Source: Symbiodinium kawagutii (lineage: Eukaryota; Sar; Dinophyceae; Suessiales; Symbiodiniaceae). Taken from it: 64,000 nt of DNA. Every line of letters begins with the position of its first letter. Position 1 is the first letter of the stretch. This document shows, piece by piece, positions 49,807 through 58,308 of this stretch. Below the pieces are notes generated by a model. It made no database searches and was not told where the DNA came from. It worked only from the letters and a program-made list of their open reading frames with translations. The DNA is taken from assembly GCA_009767595.1 (NCBI GenBank), contig VSDK01016926.1:87435-151434 (forward strand), given 5' to 3'. The position numbers were made by a program, and so were the translations under genes.

Positions 49807-50808
49807 CCGATTTCCCCTCTTCTGGGCATGTTTCACTTGCCCGGGCTCAAGATTCGGTAGGGGATGTGTCAAACTACGAAGATACTGAGTACGAAGGTTA
49901 CGACTAAACGGTGTCCATGGCAGGTTTAACTCAGCCAACACGGCTAAGCCTTCATTCACGTAGATGCGCGCTGTACGCGCACTTTGCCAGCGACCCAACA
50001 CTAGCAGCTTGTCAAAACTGCCTTGCTTCTTAAACATTTCTGTTGCTCCTCCTCTTCTCAAAGAGTACGGTCTAAAATCCCAGGAGGAAAACCCTAGGGT
50101 GTCCAACATAGCAGCAAAAGTTCGACGCCAAACATGCGACGGCCCTGCCAACAAAGTATGACCGGGATAACATTGGGTCCATTGGAAAAGCCTACGACAA
50201 AGATCCTCGGAGTAGATAGTCACGGATTCAGCAGCGCCCTGCCGCTTACCGGACTTTGTCAACCCCAATGATATAACTGCAGGACCTTTGGCCGTTGCAA
50301 TTGAAACATGCTGAACCTTCAGTGAGAGCAGCTCTCCCGTTCGCAGGAGAGCATGGAAGGCCAACAATATGGTCAATGCCATATGGGGGTTACCTTGAAA
50401 CATAGCAAGTCCTACAAGAGCAAAGACTACATCCAATGGAAGAGGCGGAGCCCTGTTTGGTACCTCGTGGGTACTCCAGGTTTTTAAAAGGCGCCAGCTT
50501 TCTTGAAGCTTGCCTTTAAGCTGCGGATGTTTGTCCTGCAAACCGGCCAAAGTGTTTGAAGCAACGGTTTTACCATGCCCATTGGCCCACAGAAACTCTA
50601 AATAATCCGCAACCATGGGGTCAAATTGCCGGAAGCGGAATGGCAAAGTTAAACATTCATTGTCTAGGTAAGTATAAAAATCCTCCAAAGCTTTCTGATA
50701 GCGACTCTTGGTGATGGGCTGTACAGTTAAATCGCGAAGCGTACCAAGTTGTTGACGAAATTTTTTGCGTGACTCTTGCGACGGAAGCTCTAAATGTCGC
50801 TTAGACAT
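49741..50808 (-). CDS. Tyrosine recombinase (DIRS-like integrase)
   Basis: Expected to insert the element's DNA intermediate by site-specific recombination. With the Met at 50808 the protein has 355 residues: an N-terminal SAM-like core-binding region, then the catalytic domain. Visible catalytic signatures are LLRTGELLSL (Arg I), YSLRRGGAT (the H/Y-x-x-R box), LGRW, and the nucleophile Tyr in ARIYVNEG; the tail is Lys/Arg-rich. The frame is open further upstream, but this Met creates an 8-base overlap (ATGTCTAA) with the upstream stop, which suggests coupled re-initiation. No stop or frameshift interrupts it. Confidence 0.9.
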   Translation of the reverse strand: MSKRHLELPSQESRKKFRQQLGTLRDLTVQPITKSRYQKALEDFYTYLDNECLTLPFRFRQFDPMVADYLEFLWANGHGKTVASNTLAGLQDKHPQLKGKLQESWRLLKTWSTHEVPNRAPPLPLDVVFALVGLAMFQGNPHMALTILLAFHALLRTGELLSLKVQHVSIATAKGPAVISLGLTKSGKRQGAAESVTIYSEDLCRRLFQWTQCYPGHTLLAGPSHVWRRTFAAMLDTLGFSSWDFRPYSLRRGGATEMFKKQGSFDKLLVLGRWQSARTARIYVNEGLAVLAELNLPWTPFSRNLRTQYLRSLTHPLPNLEPGQVKHAQKRGNRKKKANKTTKQKRAPKKALRRL

Positions 50809-52561
50809 CTCTCCACTTCCTTTTTCGCGGACGGCGACTGGGCTCGTCCGCCGGATTGTCCTTGGTATGGACATAAGCCCATACCGCGTGGGAGTTGGTC
50901 GCCAGAGTCAACGCGTTAATTTTCATCAAGGTTCGCTTCAACTTTTTACTGCTTGAGCGCCCTCTGCTAAGAGAGTGCAAAACCACTAAAGAATCGACTA
51001 AATGGAGGAATTTGACATGCACCAAGGAATGTTTTTCCAGCCTCCACCGCAAGGAGGTCAATGTGGCTCTCATCTCCAGCACGTTTATGTGCTCAGGAGA
51101 TCCTGACCAAGGCCATCCGGCCACACTCTGCCATTTCCAAAGGCGAGCAGGCACTGACGCTCGCAGTCGCTGGTACTTTACAGAATCCTCAGATCCGGCT
51201 TGTAGCATCAAGTCATCACCCTTGATGCCCACCATAGTCATCAATTTCTGTACAAGAAGTTTTTCATTTGGTTGAGACGGCTTTTGACGTTTCACAACCA
51301 TAGACGGACGGAACAAATATGTTTGGAAGTCCTTTGTACATCCAGGAGCGGTGCGCTCCACTACCTGCTGTACAGAAAGCGGCGGGTTGATTCCCAAAAG
51401 TGAACCTAAGTGGCTCATCAGTACTGCCACTGTTGTAACACTCCATGAATTTCCCAAGAGTGTCAAGCGACAATTCCTATGTTTCTGAGTACCATGCTGT
51501 GCCTTGGGCATGCACTGCATTGTATACCCACGCGGAAATCCTAAAATCACCTCCCGTTCTTCACAGTTCAAAAGTCGCAGGTGATCATGCGAGTTCGTTA
51601 AACAGTGACACAGCTGATACTGATAAGGAGGGAAACGATGGTCGTCATTGCGCCATCTTTCTAAATCTTCCAAACTACATTGTTTCAATCCAGCCGGCTT
51701 GTAGCCGGGCGAAGCACGCGGGCGCGCGGTTGTAAAAGTTGGAAACTTGCTGTCCTCGACCTTCTTCCATCCGGGCAGGAGGTACAGTTTTGGATCCACT
51801 GTTGCAGTGAGACTCATCTTTGTTCGTTGTGAAGGCAAAACGGAAAAAGCTACATCTTCTTGGTTGAGCAATTCCCAATCGACCCAGTAGAGCCTTGGCC
51901 TATGGGCTAAACTCAGGTCAGCGGAATCTATGTACACGGGTGTTCCTCCATAATCCTGAGACATGACCTGTTCATCTTCCTCACTCATACTAGCAACGCT
52001 TTCCATTAGGCTACGCACCTGCGCCCAAGGAAAAGCTTCCTGCAGTAAAGAGCGAATTCTACGAACATGTTTAAAAAGAACACTCCGAGCATCTTTCAAT
52101 GCTCCTTTCTTCGAAGCATTTAAACCGCTCACCCCTTGGCAGGGTGGACCTGCTCCCAAAAACACCAGGCCTACTTGACTAAATTGCAACGACCAAGCCT
52201 TCACCATGTCCCTGTCCACCAGCTCCACGTCGGCAACATGCACTGTGTTAGGGAACTTGGCCTCGATTACCCGGGCCGCTTCTGATGACTTCTCAATGCT
52301 GATATGTCCAGCAACACACCATCCCAGGGCGTCCGCCGCAACACGTAAACCACTGGTCCCGTCAAACATCCCCACAGTGAGGACCTCCACCATATCGCTT
52401 GGTTCTACCACGTCACCACGAATAGGGCACTGTGCCGCAATGGCACCACTAGGAGTTACACGGGTAGACGCACAAATACCTCCACCAGTTGTTGATGCAT
52501 CGCTTGCTGTAACCATAGGCGAAACTTCGCAGCGAAAATCAATGTAGGCTAAAGGAACCAC
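50801..52561 (-). CDS. RNase H domain interrupted by a C5 DNA methyltransferase
   Basis: 586 codons, beginning at a GTG just after a TAG, so probably 5'-incomplete. Residues 18-28 (TASDASTTGGG) are the first RNase H strand with Asp21. Residues about 60-380 are a full C5-MTase: motif I FDGTSG (66-71), motif IV GPPCQG with catalytic Cys141, motif VI MESV (186-189), motif VIII HRPRLYW (220-226), motif IX REVILGFPRGY, motif X LLGNSWSV. RNase H then resumes: INVLEMRA (Glu496), HLVDS (Asp523), HTKDNPADEPSR (Asp572). RNase H removes template RNA during reverse transcription; the MTase could methylate the element's own DNA (inference). No RT domain precedes it. The protein ends in a basic RRPRKRK tail. 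Confidence 0.9.
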   Translation of the reverse strand: MVPLAYIDFRCEVSPMVTASDASTTGGGICASTRVTPSGAIAAQCPIRGDVVEPSDMVEVLTVGMFDGTSGLRVAADALGWCVAGHISIEKSSEAARVIEAKFPNTVHVADVELVDRDMVKAWSLQFSQVGLVFLGAGPPCQGVSGLNASKKGALKDARSVLFKHVRRIRSLLQEAFPWAQVRSLMESVASMSEEDEQVMSQDYGGTPVYIDSADLSLAHRPRLYWVDWELLNQEDVAFSVLPSQRTKMSLTATVDPKLYLLPGWKKVEDSKFPTFTTARPRASPGYKPAGLKQCSLEDLERWRNDDHRFPPYQYQLCHCLTNSHDHLRLLNCEEREVILGFPRGYTMQCMPKAQHGTQKHRNCRLTLLGNSWSVTTVAVLMSHLGSLLGINPPLSVQQVVERTAPGCTKDFQTYLFRPSMVVKRQKPSQPNEKLLVQKLMTMVGIKGDDLMLQAGSEDSVKYQRLRASVPARLWKWQSVAGWPWSGSPEHINVLEMRATLTSLRWRLEKHSLVHVKFLHLVDSLVVLHSLSRGRSSSKKLKRTLMKINALTLATNSHAVWAYVHTKDNPADEPSRRPRKRKWRDV

Positions 52562-52580
52562 CTAGAGGGGCGTATCGTGG

Positions 52581-52645
52581 GTTTTTCTTGGGGTTAGGAG
52601 ATGAGGGGGTTTTCTTGGGGGTAGGGGGTTTTCTTGGGGGTAGGA
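52581..52645 (+). repeat. G-rich tandem repeat, GGGGTTTTCTTGGGGGTA
   Basis: Three near copies of an ~19-bp unit right outside the truncated end of the retroelement. On the minus strand it is a C-rich pyrimidine tract running into CCCCTCTAG|G, which also resembles an intron acceptor. Confidence 0.75.
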
Positions 52646-53088
52646 TTTTGAAGGTTTTTTGAAATTGGAAAATGCGATAACCAAAAAACTGAGAAGTTGG
52701 GAATGCACATTTGATTTTCAGAGCTCAGCAAATCAGATTACCATTGCATTGTTGATGCACGGGCATGATGAGCTGAATCCTTTGGCACTTGCAGCTACAT
52801 AAGTTGCTCAAGCAGAGGGGGGGCTCATGCACTGCGGGCTCTTGACTTGTCGCGTCCTCAGATCCATGCATTGAAAAATGTTTTTGAGCAACCTTCGTAG
52901 CCACATCCATGACAAGATTTCGATTCATGTGCATGCATACATGTTAAATCATGGGTATTGTTGGAAACATGCATGTTCACCCATGCATGAAATCTACACG
53001 CCATGCCATGTTCATGCGGAAGTTCATGATCACCATGGAATGTATGTATCCCGCAAGTTTTCGGTTCCGAACTTTTTTCACGACGGCG
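52646..53088. other. Intergenic DNA upstream of gene A
   Basis: No gene seen. It is enriched in CATG words between 52860 and 53045 (CATGCATG, TTCATG), like the introns at 54.3 and 59.5 kb. A promoter cannot be pointed to. Confidence 0.5.
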
Positions 53089-53112
53089 ATGTCGCAGGAT
53101 GAGCAACTCAAG
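53089..53112 (+). CDS. Gene A exon 1 (24 nt)
   Basis: ATG TCG CAG..., MSQDEQLK, with a GA donor (AAG|GACTCC). Joining to 53168 gives MSQDEQLKDACRQLKQIQKS, a coherent charged helix. Confidence 0.55.
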
Positions 53113-56100
53113 GACTCCTGCGGGTTCATGTCATGTTCATATTTTGTCTTAACATTCTTTGCTGCAGGATGCCTGTCGGCAATTGAAGCAAATACAGAAG
53201 TCAGCGAAGGCGCGGTTGATGTTCATCCTTGTGTCTTTTGCTTCCTGTTGGTTGGCATGCAGGTGGGAGCGAAGCCTAAGACTGTTCCTCGAGCTCTGCG
53301 TCCTTTAGAGGACACACGAGGGCCCAAGTCACCGACCCCAGTGCCCACTGAAGTGGCCACTCCTTCGGAAGAACTGCCTGAGGAACCTACCGAACAGCCT
53401 GAGGAACCCACTGTACTGCCTGAGGAACCCACCATTCTGCCGGATGATGGGACGACAGACTTGGACAAACTGTGTCGAGTTGATGTGGCAGAGCCAGAGC
53501 CGGATCCTACACTGCCTGATCCTGCATCAGGTTCCAAAGATGTCCCTAAGGCGGCGCGTTTGACAGAGGTCTTGAAAAGTGCCAATTGGTCTGATGTGCC
53601 AATCTTTGATGACGACAACCCACCCCCCTCGCCGTCCAGTGAAGAAGGGCACGCAGTGACGCCTGGAAGCGCGAGAGCGCTCCTGAAGCTGGCCAAGACG
53701 CAGGCTCTCTTGGGTCATTCAATTTTTTTTTGCCCAGTTCTTACCTGCAGTCAAAAGATGTTTTTTCAAGATCTTGTCTTGTCTGCAGTACTGGGCAAGT
53801 AAAGCTGAACAAGCTCGAAAGCCTAAGCCGATGCCAAAGCGGACTGTGCAAAAGGCTGCCAAGCAAGACATGATGAGGCTTGGGCTTGGAATTTTTCATG
53901 TTAACAGTATTGATTTTTTTTCTGGCAGGGTTGGCGACTGGTTGATTTGCAAGCCTCCTGCGCCGGTGAGGCGCCTGAACTTATGACATGTGCATGTGGC
54001 AACTTTTCCTTTCACATTCGAAGTGTGGTCTTGTCTGCAGGCGTCCGTAGCCCTGCAGATGTGGCCATCGGCAAAGGAAAAAAACGCAGTGCGTGTGTGA
54101 TGTCACGCATGGCCTCCACTGTGTCAAATTTGTCACTTGCTGGGAGCATGGAAATTTCTTTGCGCCCAGGTCTTCATGGCTTCGCCGGTGGCCCAGTTGC
54201 GCTCGCTTCGTCGTTGACGCTTTCGAGTTTCTGATGGGTACTGGCCGGTGTTCCTTTCAGGTACTTCTACTCATGGTCTGGGCCTCAGTGGGTTGTTTGG
54301 CGGGGGGTCACATGAACACGTCATTTCATGTTTAGCAACATGTTCGTACAATTGGTTTTCATGCATGGTGTTTCATGTGTTCATGACATGTGGTTTCATG
54401 ATGGTTCATGCCATGAATTGCGACATGTTTTTTCATCATGGTGGTTCATGGTCATGACATGTAGTTATCATTTCCATGGTGGTTCATGACATGTGGGGTG
54501 GGGGTCATGATCATGTTTCATCATACCATGCAGGGTCGGTTCATGACATGTGGTTCCATGCATGGTGGTTTCTGGTTAAGATCGTTCATGTGGTTCATGC
54601 CTTTTCAATTTATCGTTCATGGTGGTTCACGCTGTTGTGGTTGCATGATGGTTCATGTGGTTCACTTTGGTTCATGCATCTTTTAAGCGGGTTTGATCGG
54701 GATCCCCAATGGTAACCCCCAATGGCAACGGTTTTGGTAATGCTTAGGGGGCAATGCAATAGGGGCAGGGTCCAGACACAGGTTTTTGGTTTAATTAATC
54801 TTGGGTTATGCAGATTGAAGTATGTATTTGCCAGTACGAAATTTTCAATCTCACATGCATTTGTAGAAATATTGAAATTTATTTGATTGTCGCGCCATAT
54901 TGGGAATGCCATCTCTACCACCTTCGGCTTTTGCTGTCCCAGGTGAAAGCTGGGTATTGCTCATGGGAACACTATGAGCCGTGCAGTGCGCCTATGGAAT
55001 GGGCTGTGCTGCACGCTGTTTTTTCCTTCTTTTTTGATTCATTGCAAGTTTGGACGTCAGCCTTTTGGCTCTTTTTGGCAAAGCGGGTAGGCTTTGCCTG
55101 GGCACTGCCAGCGCTAATGGTGAAAAAGCTGGAAATTGTCAAGCAATATCCAGACATAGTGTCCCAATATGCTGCTGCAATGGCGAAAGAGCCGCGGTTG
55201 CTGCAGGCTCGCTGCATGTGACTTTGAGGGGAAGACACGTTAATAGTAAGATGTTTACCCAAACGCAATCATCTCTGCAGGCGGGCTTCAGTTTAGTGCA
55301 AGCGCACTCGGACAAACTCTTTTCCAAAAACAGCGAGTGCTCTTTGGAAGACATCGAGTTGAATGCGGAGGCACGCTTACTTTTAATTTTTTCCTTGTTT
55401 GAATTTTCATTGACAACGCATGCACATTGGAAATCTGTATAGTGGCAGGTGGTGCACGCCATCATGACTGTGACACCGTGGACGCGCATCTCTGAAGAGG
55501 TGCTGCGTCAATCGATCTTGGAAATGTACACCCGCAACTCCCTCATCCCAGCAGGGATTTCGGTAACTGCGATGGGCACATGGTGTGAAAAGATGGCCTT
55601 TGGCATCCACAAAGTGGTCAGACGCTTTCGGAAGCTCTACAGTGAATCCCCTACCAGCAGTAAGGGTTCCAAACTCCAAGCTTTGAAAGATCGTTGCTTG
55701 GCTAGTGGTGTGCCAGTCTGCAAGCCGCAGGGTTCTAGTGACTCTCTGGAATCCCACACGCCTCGGTCTGCTTCTGCGCAAGATTTAGAAACTGTGAGTC
55801 CTCCTCCTTTGGATTGGTCTCAGATTCTTCAAAGACTGCGCCAGAGAAAAGCGAACTCAACGGAGTGCAGGGCCAACTCGGTCGTGGAACCTGCCCCTGA
55901 ACTTACCTCCAAGGTACCTGCAGACAAGACTGTCCAGGCCCGACCTGTGGCCACACCAGCCAGAGCTCAGCCAAAGCAGAAAGCTGTTGAGAACAAATGG
56001 GTGCTTCCCAGCTATGTCATCAATCAGTTGCAGAAAAAGGAGGACTACGTTCCACCTTTTGATACTCAGGGCGCTGATGATGGTGAAGAGGCTGCCGCCA

Positions 56101-56477
56101 TTGACGCTGAACTGGCTGAGCCTGTGAAAAAAAAGAAGAAAGCCAAAGCGAAGAGAAAAACCAAGAACCAAAGAAAACCAAAGGCCAAAAAAGAGACTTT
56201 TGGAGCTCAGGATGAAGCAGCTTTGACCCAGGAAGCGCCTGGCGCAATGGCAGCTCAGCCTGTGCAAGCTGAGTTGCCTGCACCTGCAGAACAGGAGCCC
56301 AAGAAGTATGTGCCGGGTGAGTTCGATGAACATCGAAAAAAATTCATCAAGGCTGCCATGGCTGAGCATGGCATCAGGTTCCGGGCAGCCAGTGACTTGT
56401 GGATGGCGTCTTCCGAGAGGGCGTCGTACATGGTAGGTGTCACTTTTTCAGAGATGAAGAAACGTCGCTTCATGTGA
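53089..56477 (+). CDS. Gene A: multi-exon dinoflagellate-family protein ending KKRRFM
   Basis: Likely exons: 53089-53112, 53168-53209, 53263-53703, 53789-53877, about 53929-53953, 54943-55014, 55084-55206, 55281-55370 and 55449-56477; joins between 53.93 and 54.94 kb are unresolved. Start MSQDEQLK, then DACRQLKQIQKSAK, then an acidic Pro/Glu tract with LPEEPT repeats. A helical, Cys/aromatic middle includes MVKKLEIVKQYPDIVSQYAA. The last exon carries a basic Lys/Ala tract (KKKKKAKAKRKTK) and ends WMASSERASYMVGVTFSEMK then KRRFM. I remember the S.R...+.G...SE.K+RRF ending from multicopy dinoflagellate proteins, without a known function. Donors are mostly GC, one is GA. First gene of a four-gene plus-strand run. 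Confidence 0.6.
53168..53209 (+). CDS. Gene A exon 2 (42 nt)
   Basis: DACRQLKQIQKSAK between TTTGCTGCAG| and a GC donor (AAG|GCGCGG). Confidence 0.55.
53263..53703 (+). CDS. Gene A exon 3, Pro/Glu-rich
   Basis: 147 codons, VGAKPKTVPRALRPLEDTRG to LLKLAKTQ, with LPEEPT/QPEEPT/LPEEPTILP tandem repeats. GC donor. Confidence 0.7.
53789..53877 (+). CDS. Gene A exon 4, Lys-rich
   Basis: YWASKAEQARKPKPMPKRTV then QKAAKQDMM; acceptor CTTGTCTGCAG|, GC donor (ATGAG|GCTTGG). Confidence 0.6.
54250..54690 (+). repeat. TTCATG/GACATG-rich intron of gene A
   Basis: Irregular repeats of GGTTCATGACATGTGG-like words, more than twenty TCATG copies. No coherent reading frame with normal composition, hence taken as intron. 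Confidence 0.6.
54943..55014 (+). CDS. Gene A exon
   Basis: 24 codons, VKAGYCSWEHYEPCSAPMEW then AVLH, between GTCCCAG| and a GC donor. Confidence 0.5.
55084..55206 (+). CDS. Gene A exon
   Basis: 41 codons, RVGFAWALPALMVKKLEIVK then QYPDIVSQYAAAMAKEPRLL, phase 0 at both ends, GC donor. Confidence 0.55.
55281..55370 (+). CDS. Gene A exon (30 codons)
   Basis: AGFSLVQAHSDKLFSKNSEC then SLEDIELNAE, acceptor TCTCTGCAG|, GC donor (GAG|GCACGC). It joins in phase to the last exon at 55449. Confidence 0.6.
55449..56477 (+). CDS. Gene A last exon (342 codons, TGA)
   Basis: The longest single coding exon of gene A. A globular N-part (WTRISEEVLRQSILEMYTRN) leads into a Ser/Pro-rich linker, the basic Lys/Ala tract and the KKRRFM end. 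Confidence 0.75.
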   Translation: MVHAIMTVTPWTRISEEVLRQSILEMYTRNSLIPAGISVTAMGTWCEKMAFGIHKVVRRFRKLYSESPTSSKGSKLQALKDRCLASGVPVCKPQGSSDSLESHTPRSASAQDLETVSPPPLDWSQILQRLRQRKANSTECRANSVVEPAPELTSKVPADKTVQARPVATPARAQPKQKAVENKWVLPSYVINQLQKKEDYVPPFDTQGADDGEEAAAIDAELAEPVKKKKKAKAKRKTKNQRKPKAKKETFGAQDEAALTQEAPGAMAAQPVQAELPAPAEQEPKKYVPGEFDEHRKKFIKAAMAEHGIRFRAASDLWMASSERASYMVGVTFSEMKKRRFM

Positions 56478-57001
56478 GAACACGTGGAGCTGTAGTTAAT
56501 TTGAAATTACTTCTGTGGTAATTGCCACAGTTCGCTGCTCAGACCAGTTGGGGGTGAAAATTGCTGCGGTGTTTGCAGAGTAACTTCCTTGACTGACTGG
56601 AATTGCAATTCAGGATGCCAACACTCGGTTGCCTACTCTCTCTTGACCTTCTCTGCGCCGCAGCTTTTTGTGCCCCACTGCTATAGGATCCACTCTGTCC
56701 TTTGTACTTGTCAGCATGATAGCCGACATGTTGCGATGGAAAGCTCCTTTGGTCCTCATGTTGCTCCATCTCTGCTTGGTGAACAACTATGCATGTGACC
56801 ATGATGAGGCCATTCTCCATTGTCATATTGTTTGTTTGACATTGGCTTCATGTATAGGTCAATGATTTCGTTGAGTTCTTCTGCGGGCAGCAAGCAGTCT
56901 CAACGGCTCTGCGGTACGTGAACTCCTCAGGGGTAGTCCTGAAAATTGTGTACTGCCTCACCCTTGAAATCACTGTCTTGTGTAAGGCTGGATTCAAGGG
57001 A
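56478..57001 (+). other. Gene A-gene B interval
   Basis: No exon is resolved. Short frames near 56890-57000 may be 5' exons of gene B, since the first clear exon at 57002 starts in mid-domain. Confidence 0.4.
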
Positions 57002-58308
57002 GCCTCCTTTGATATCCTGCTTGATGAAAGCTTCGACTATACCAGGGCTGCTGGATTTGGGCGCGCTGCTCAGCCTAGGGTTTAGACATTCCCAAGTTAT
57101 GTTTGGCGCGTCGCAACTTTAGGCTGGGACTCCTGGCTATCTTGAAATCTCGCCCTGGAGCACTGCATGTCTACGCTTTGCCGTGCAACAGCTTCTGCTT
57201 TCCGTTTCTTGTTTGCAAATTTTTGCACCAGCAACAATGTTACGAGTATGGAAAACTTGCATCTCAGGTCAAGCGGAAGCCACCAAAGAAGCATCTTGTT
57301 TCCAAAGGGCAACAGTGGACTGACTTTTGTGCAGCTTGGCAACTTGTTGTGCTCCCGTGTGGCGATGGCAATTTGGTACAGTACGGTGAAAAACTGCATA
57401 TGGCTGTTGGAGCAGCCATTCGGAAGCTTTGCGGAGCTTCATCCGCGACTGCAAGAGCTGTTTGCATCCATCAAGGCAGGGCCAATTTAAGTCATTTTTT
57501 GTCCTTTGGTCGCAATGTGGGCCCAGCCATTCGGAAGCTTTGCGGAGCTTCATCCGCGACTGCAAGAGCTGTTTGCATCCATCAAGGCAGGGCCAATTTA
57601 AGTCATTTTTTGTCCTTTGGTCGCAGCACCTACTCTTCCATGTGTCCAGGTGTTTCGTGCAGAGATTTGGGGAAGTCTTTTCGCCATGGACTCTGCCACG
57701 GCGAGACCAAAACGTCACATTTTGTGGTCCAACGATGAAATGTTGCTGAAACGCCTCGTGACTTTCGCTGGGACAGCGACAAAAGATCAGTTGAATAGCA
57801 TGGGTGGAGAACCCTTGGTGAAACCATACACCAAACCTGATGGTTCTCTCGGCTTTTGCGGCAATGGCGACACAATGAAGCAAAGCCAGTGGTTTGGATG
57901 CAGTTGATCTCATATGTCCTTTTCACTGCGATTGATTAGATCCAAACATGCGCCGACTTGCATTCTGACCATCCCCAGGGCCTACCATCCTTCCTTTGGC
58001 TGGTATTTGGCGCAATTGCTCAAGGAAAGCGGCGATCCAAACTGGCCTGCCTGGACCTCAGAGAGGCATTTGCCTTAATGACATGAGTGACATGACTGCT
58101 TAATTTCTCTTGTCAATCTCCAGGTGCTTCTAAATGTGTGGCTTTGAGGCTCTTCCCGGGCCACCTGCTGAGATTCCAGCGGGTCTCTTTGACAAGTCAG
58201 ACTTGGAACTCTTCAAGGACTGATCCTATAGATATTCTTGCGCAGGTTCATGAGTTCTTGTTTCAGGAGGTTCGTTTCGAGCACATGGATCTATGGGATG
58301 ATGCCTGA
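57002..58308 (+). CDS. Gene B: dinoflagellate-expanded family with MTase-like PC..SF and EQP motifs
   Basis: Exons: 57002-57058, 57123-57203, 57268-57475, 57650-57888, 57979-58065 or earlier, and probably 58124-58308. The joined protein reads ...DESFDYTRAAGFGLGLLAIL, KSRPGALHVYALPCNSFCFP, SSGSHQRSILFPKGNSGLTF, LGNLLCSRVAMAIWYST, WLLEQPFGSFAELHPRLQEL, VFRAEIWGS...PKRHILWSND and YHPSFGWYLAQLL. From memory this is a very large dinoflagellate family (PPCSSW..SRGTS.R...GN...N.L..R, then EQP.SS...HPR.Q). The PC-motif plus EQP spacing recalls motifs IV and VI of C5 methyltransferases; function is unproven and this link is inference. Start and final exon joins are uncertain. Confidence 0.55.
57123..57203 (+). 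CDS. Gene B exon with PCNSF motif
   Basis: LGLLAILKSRPGALHVYALP then CNSFCF, acceptor CAACTTTAG|, GT donor within a Pro codon. Confidence 0.6.
57268..57475 (+). CDS. Gene B exon with WLLEQP motif
   Basis: SSGSHQRSILFPKGNSGLTF through WLLEQPFGSFAELHPRLQEL to FASIK, GC donor (ATCAAG|GCAGGG). The exon end and donor are duplicated 111 bp downstream. Confidence 0.65.
57413..57625 (+). repeat. 111-bp tandem duplication across an exon-intron junction
   Basis: Copy 1 is 57413-57523 and copy 2 is 57524-57625 (partial at its end), essentially identical. The unit carries the last 20 codons of the EQP exon, its GC donor and the first part of the intron. Copy 2 begins just after a CCCAG, so it could act as an extra 60-nt exon at 57527-57586. 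Confidence 0.9.
57650..57888 (+). CDS. Gene B exon with PKRHILWSND motif
   Basis: VFRAEIWGSLFAMDSATARP then KRHILWSNDEMLLKRL, ending ...GDTMKQSQ with a GT donor inside the Gln codon. Confidence 0.65.

Larger units (their letters stand above)
49107..52561 (-). mobile_element. DIRS/Ngaro-like tyrosine-recombinase retroelement with DNA methyltransferase, 5'-incomplete
   Basis: On the minus strand, an ORF with RNase H and C5-methyltransferase domains is followed by a tyrosine recombinase ORF and a terminal B1-A2-B2 repeat arrangement, as in PAT/Ngaro-type DIRS elements. No reverse transcriptase or left (A1) repeat is present: coding stops at 52561 immediately after a TAG, and further upstream lies C-rich repeat DNA on this strand and then the plus-strand gene A. 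The B repeats differ at one base in 300, which suggests a recent insertion. C5-methyltransferases captured by dinoflagellate retrotransposons have been reported; I recall that report but cannot check how close this arrangement is. Confidence 0.85.

Noticed and set aside
53223..53696. Ser/Gly/Val-rich minus-strand ORF
   Set aside because: It is the antisense of the Pro/Glu-rich exon 3 of gene A.
57103..57738. 211-codon plus-strand ORF with a perfect internal 37-residue repeat
   Set aside because: It is in a different frame from the family-matching one (WLLEQPFGSF...); the repeat reflects the 111-bp DNA duplication, which is multiple of three.
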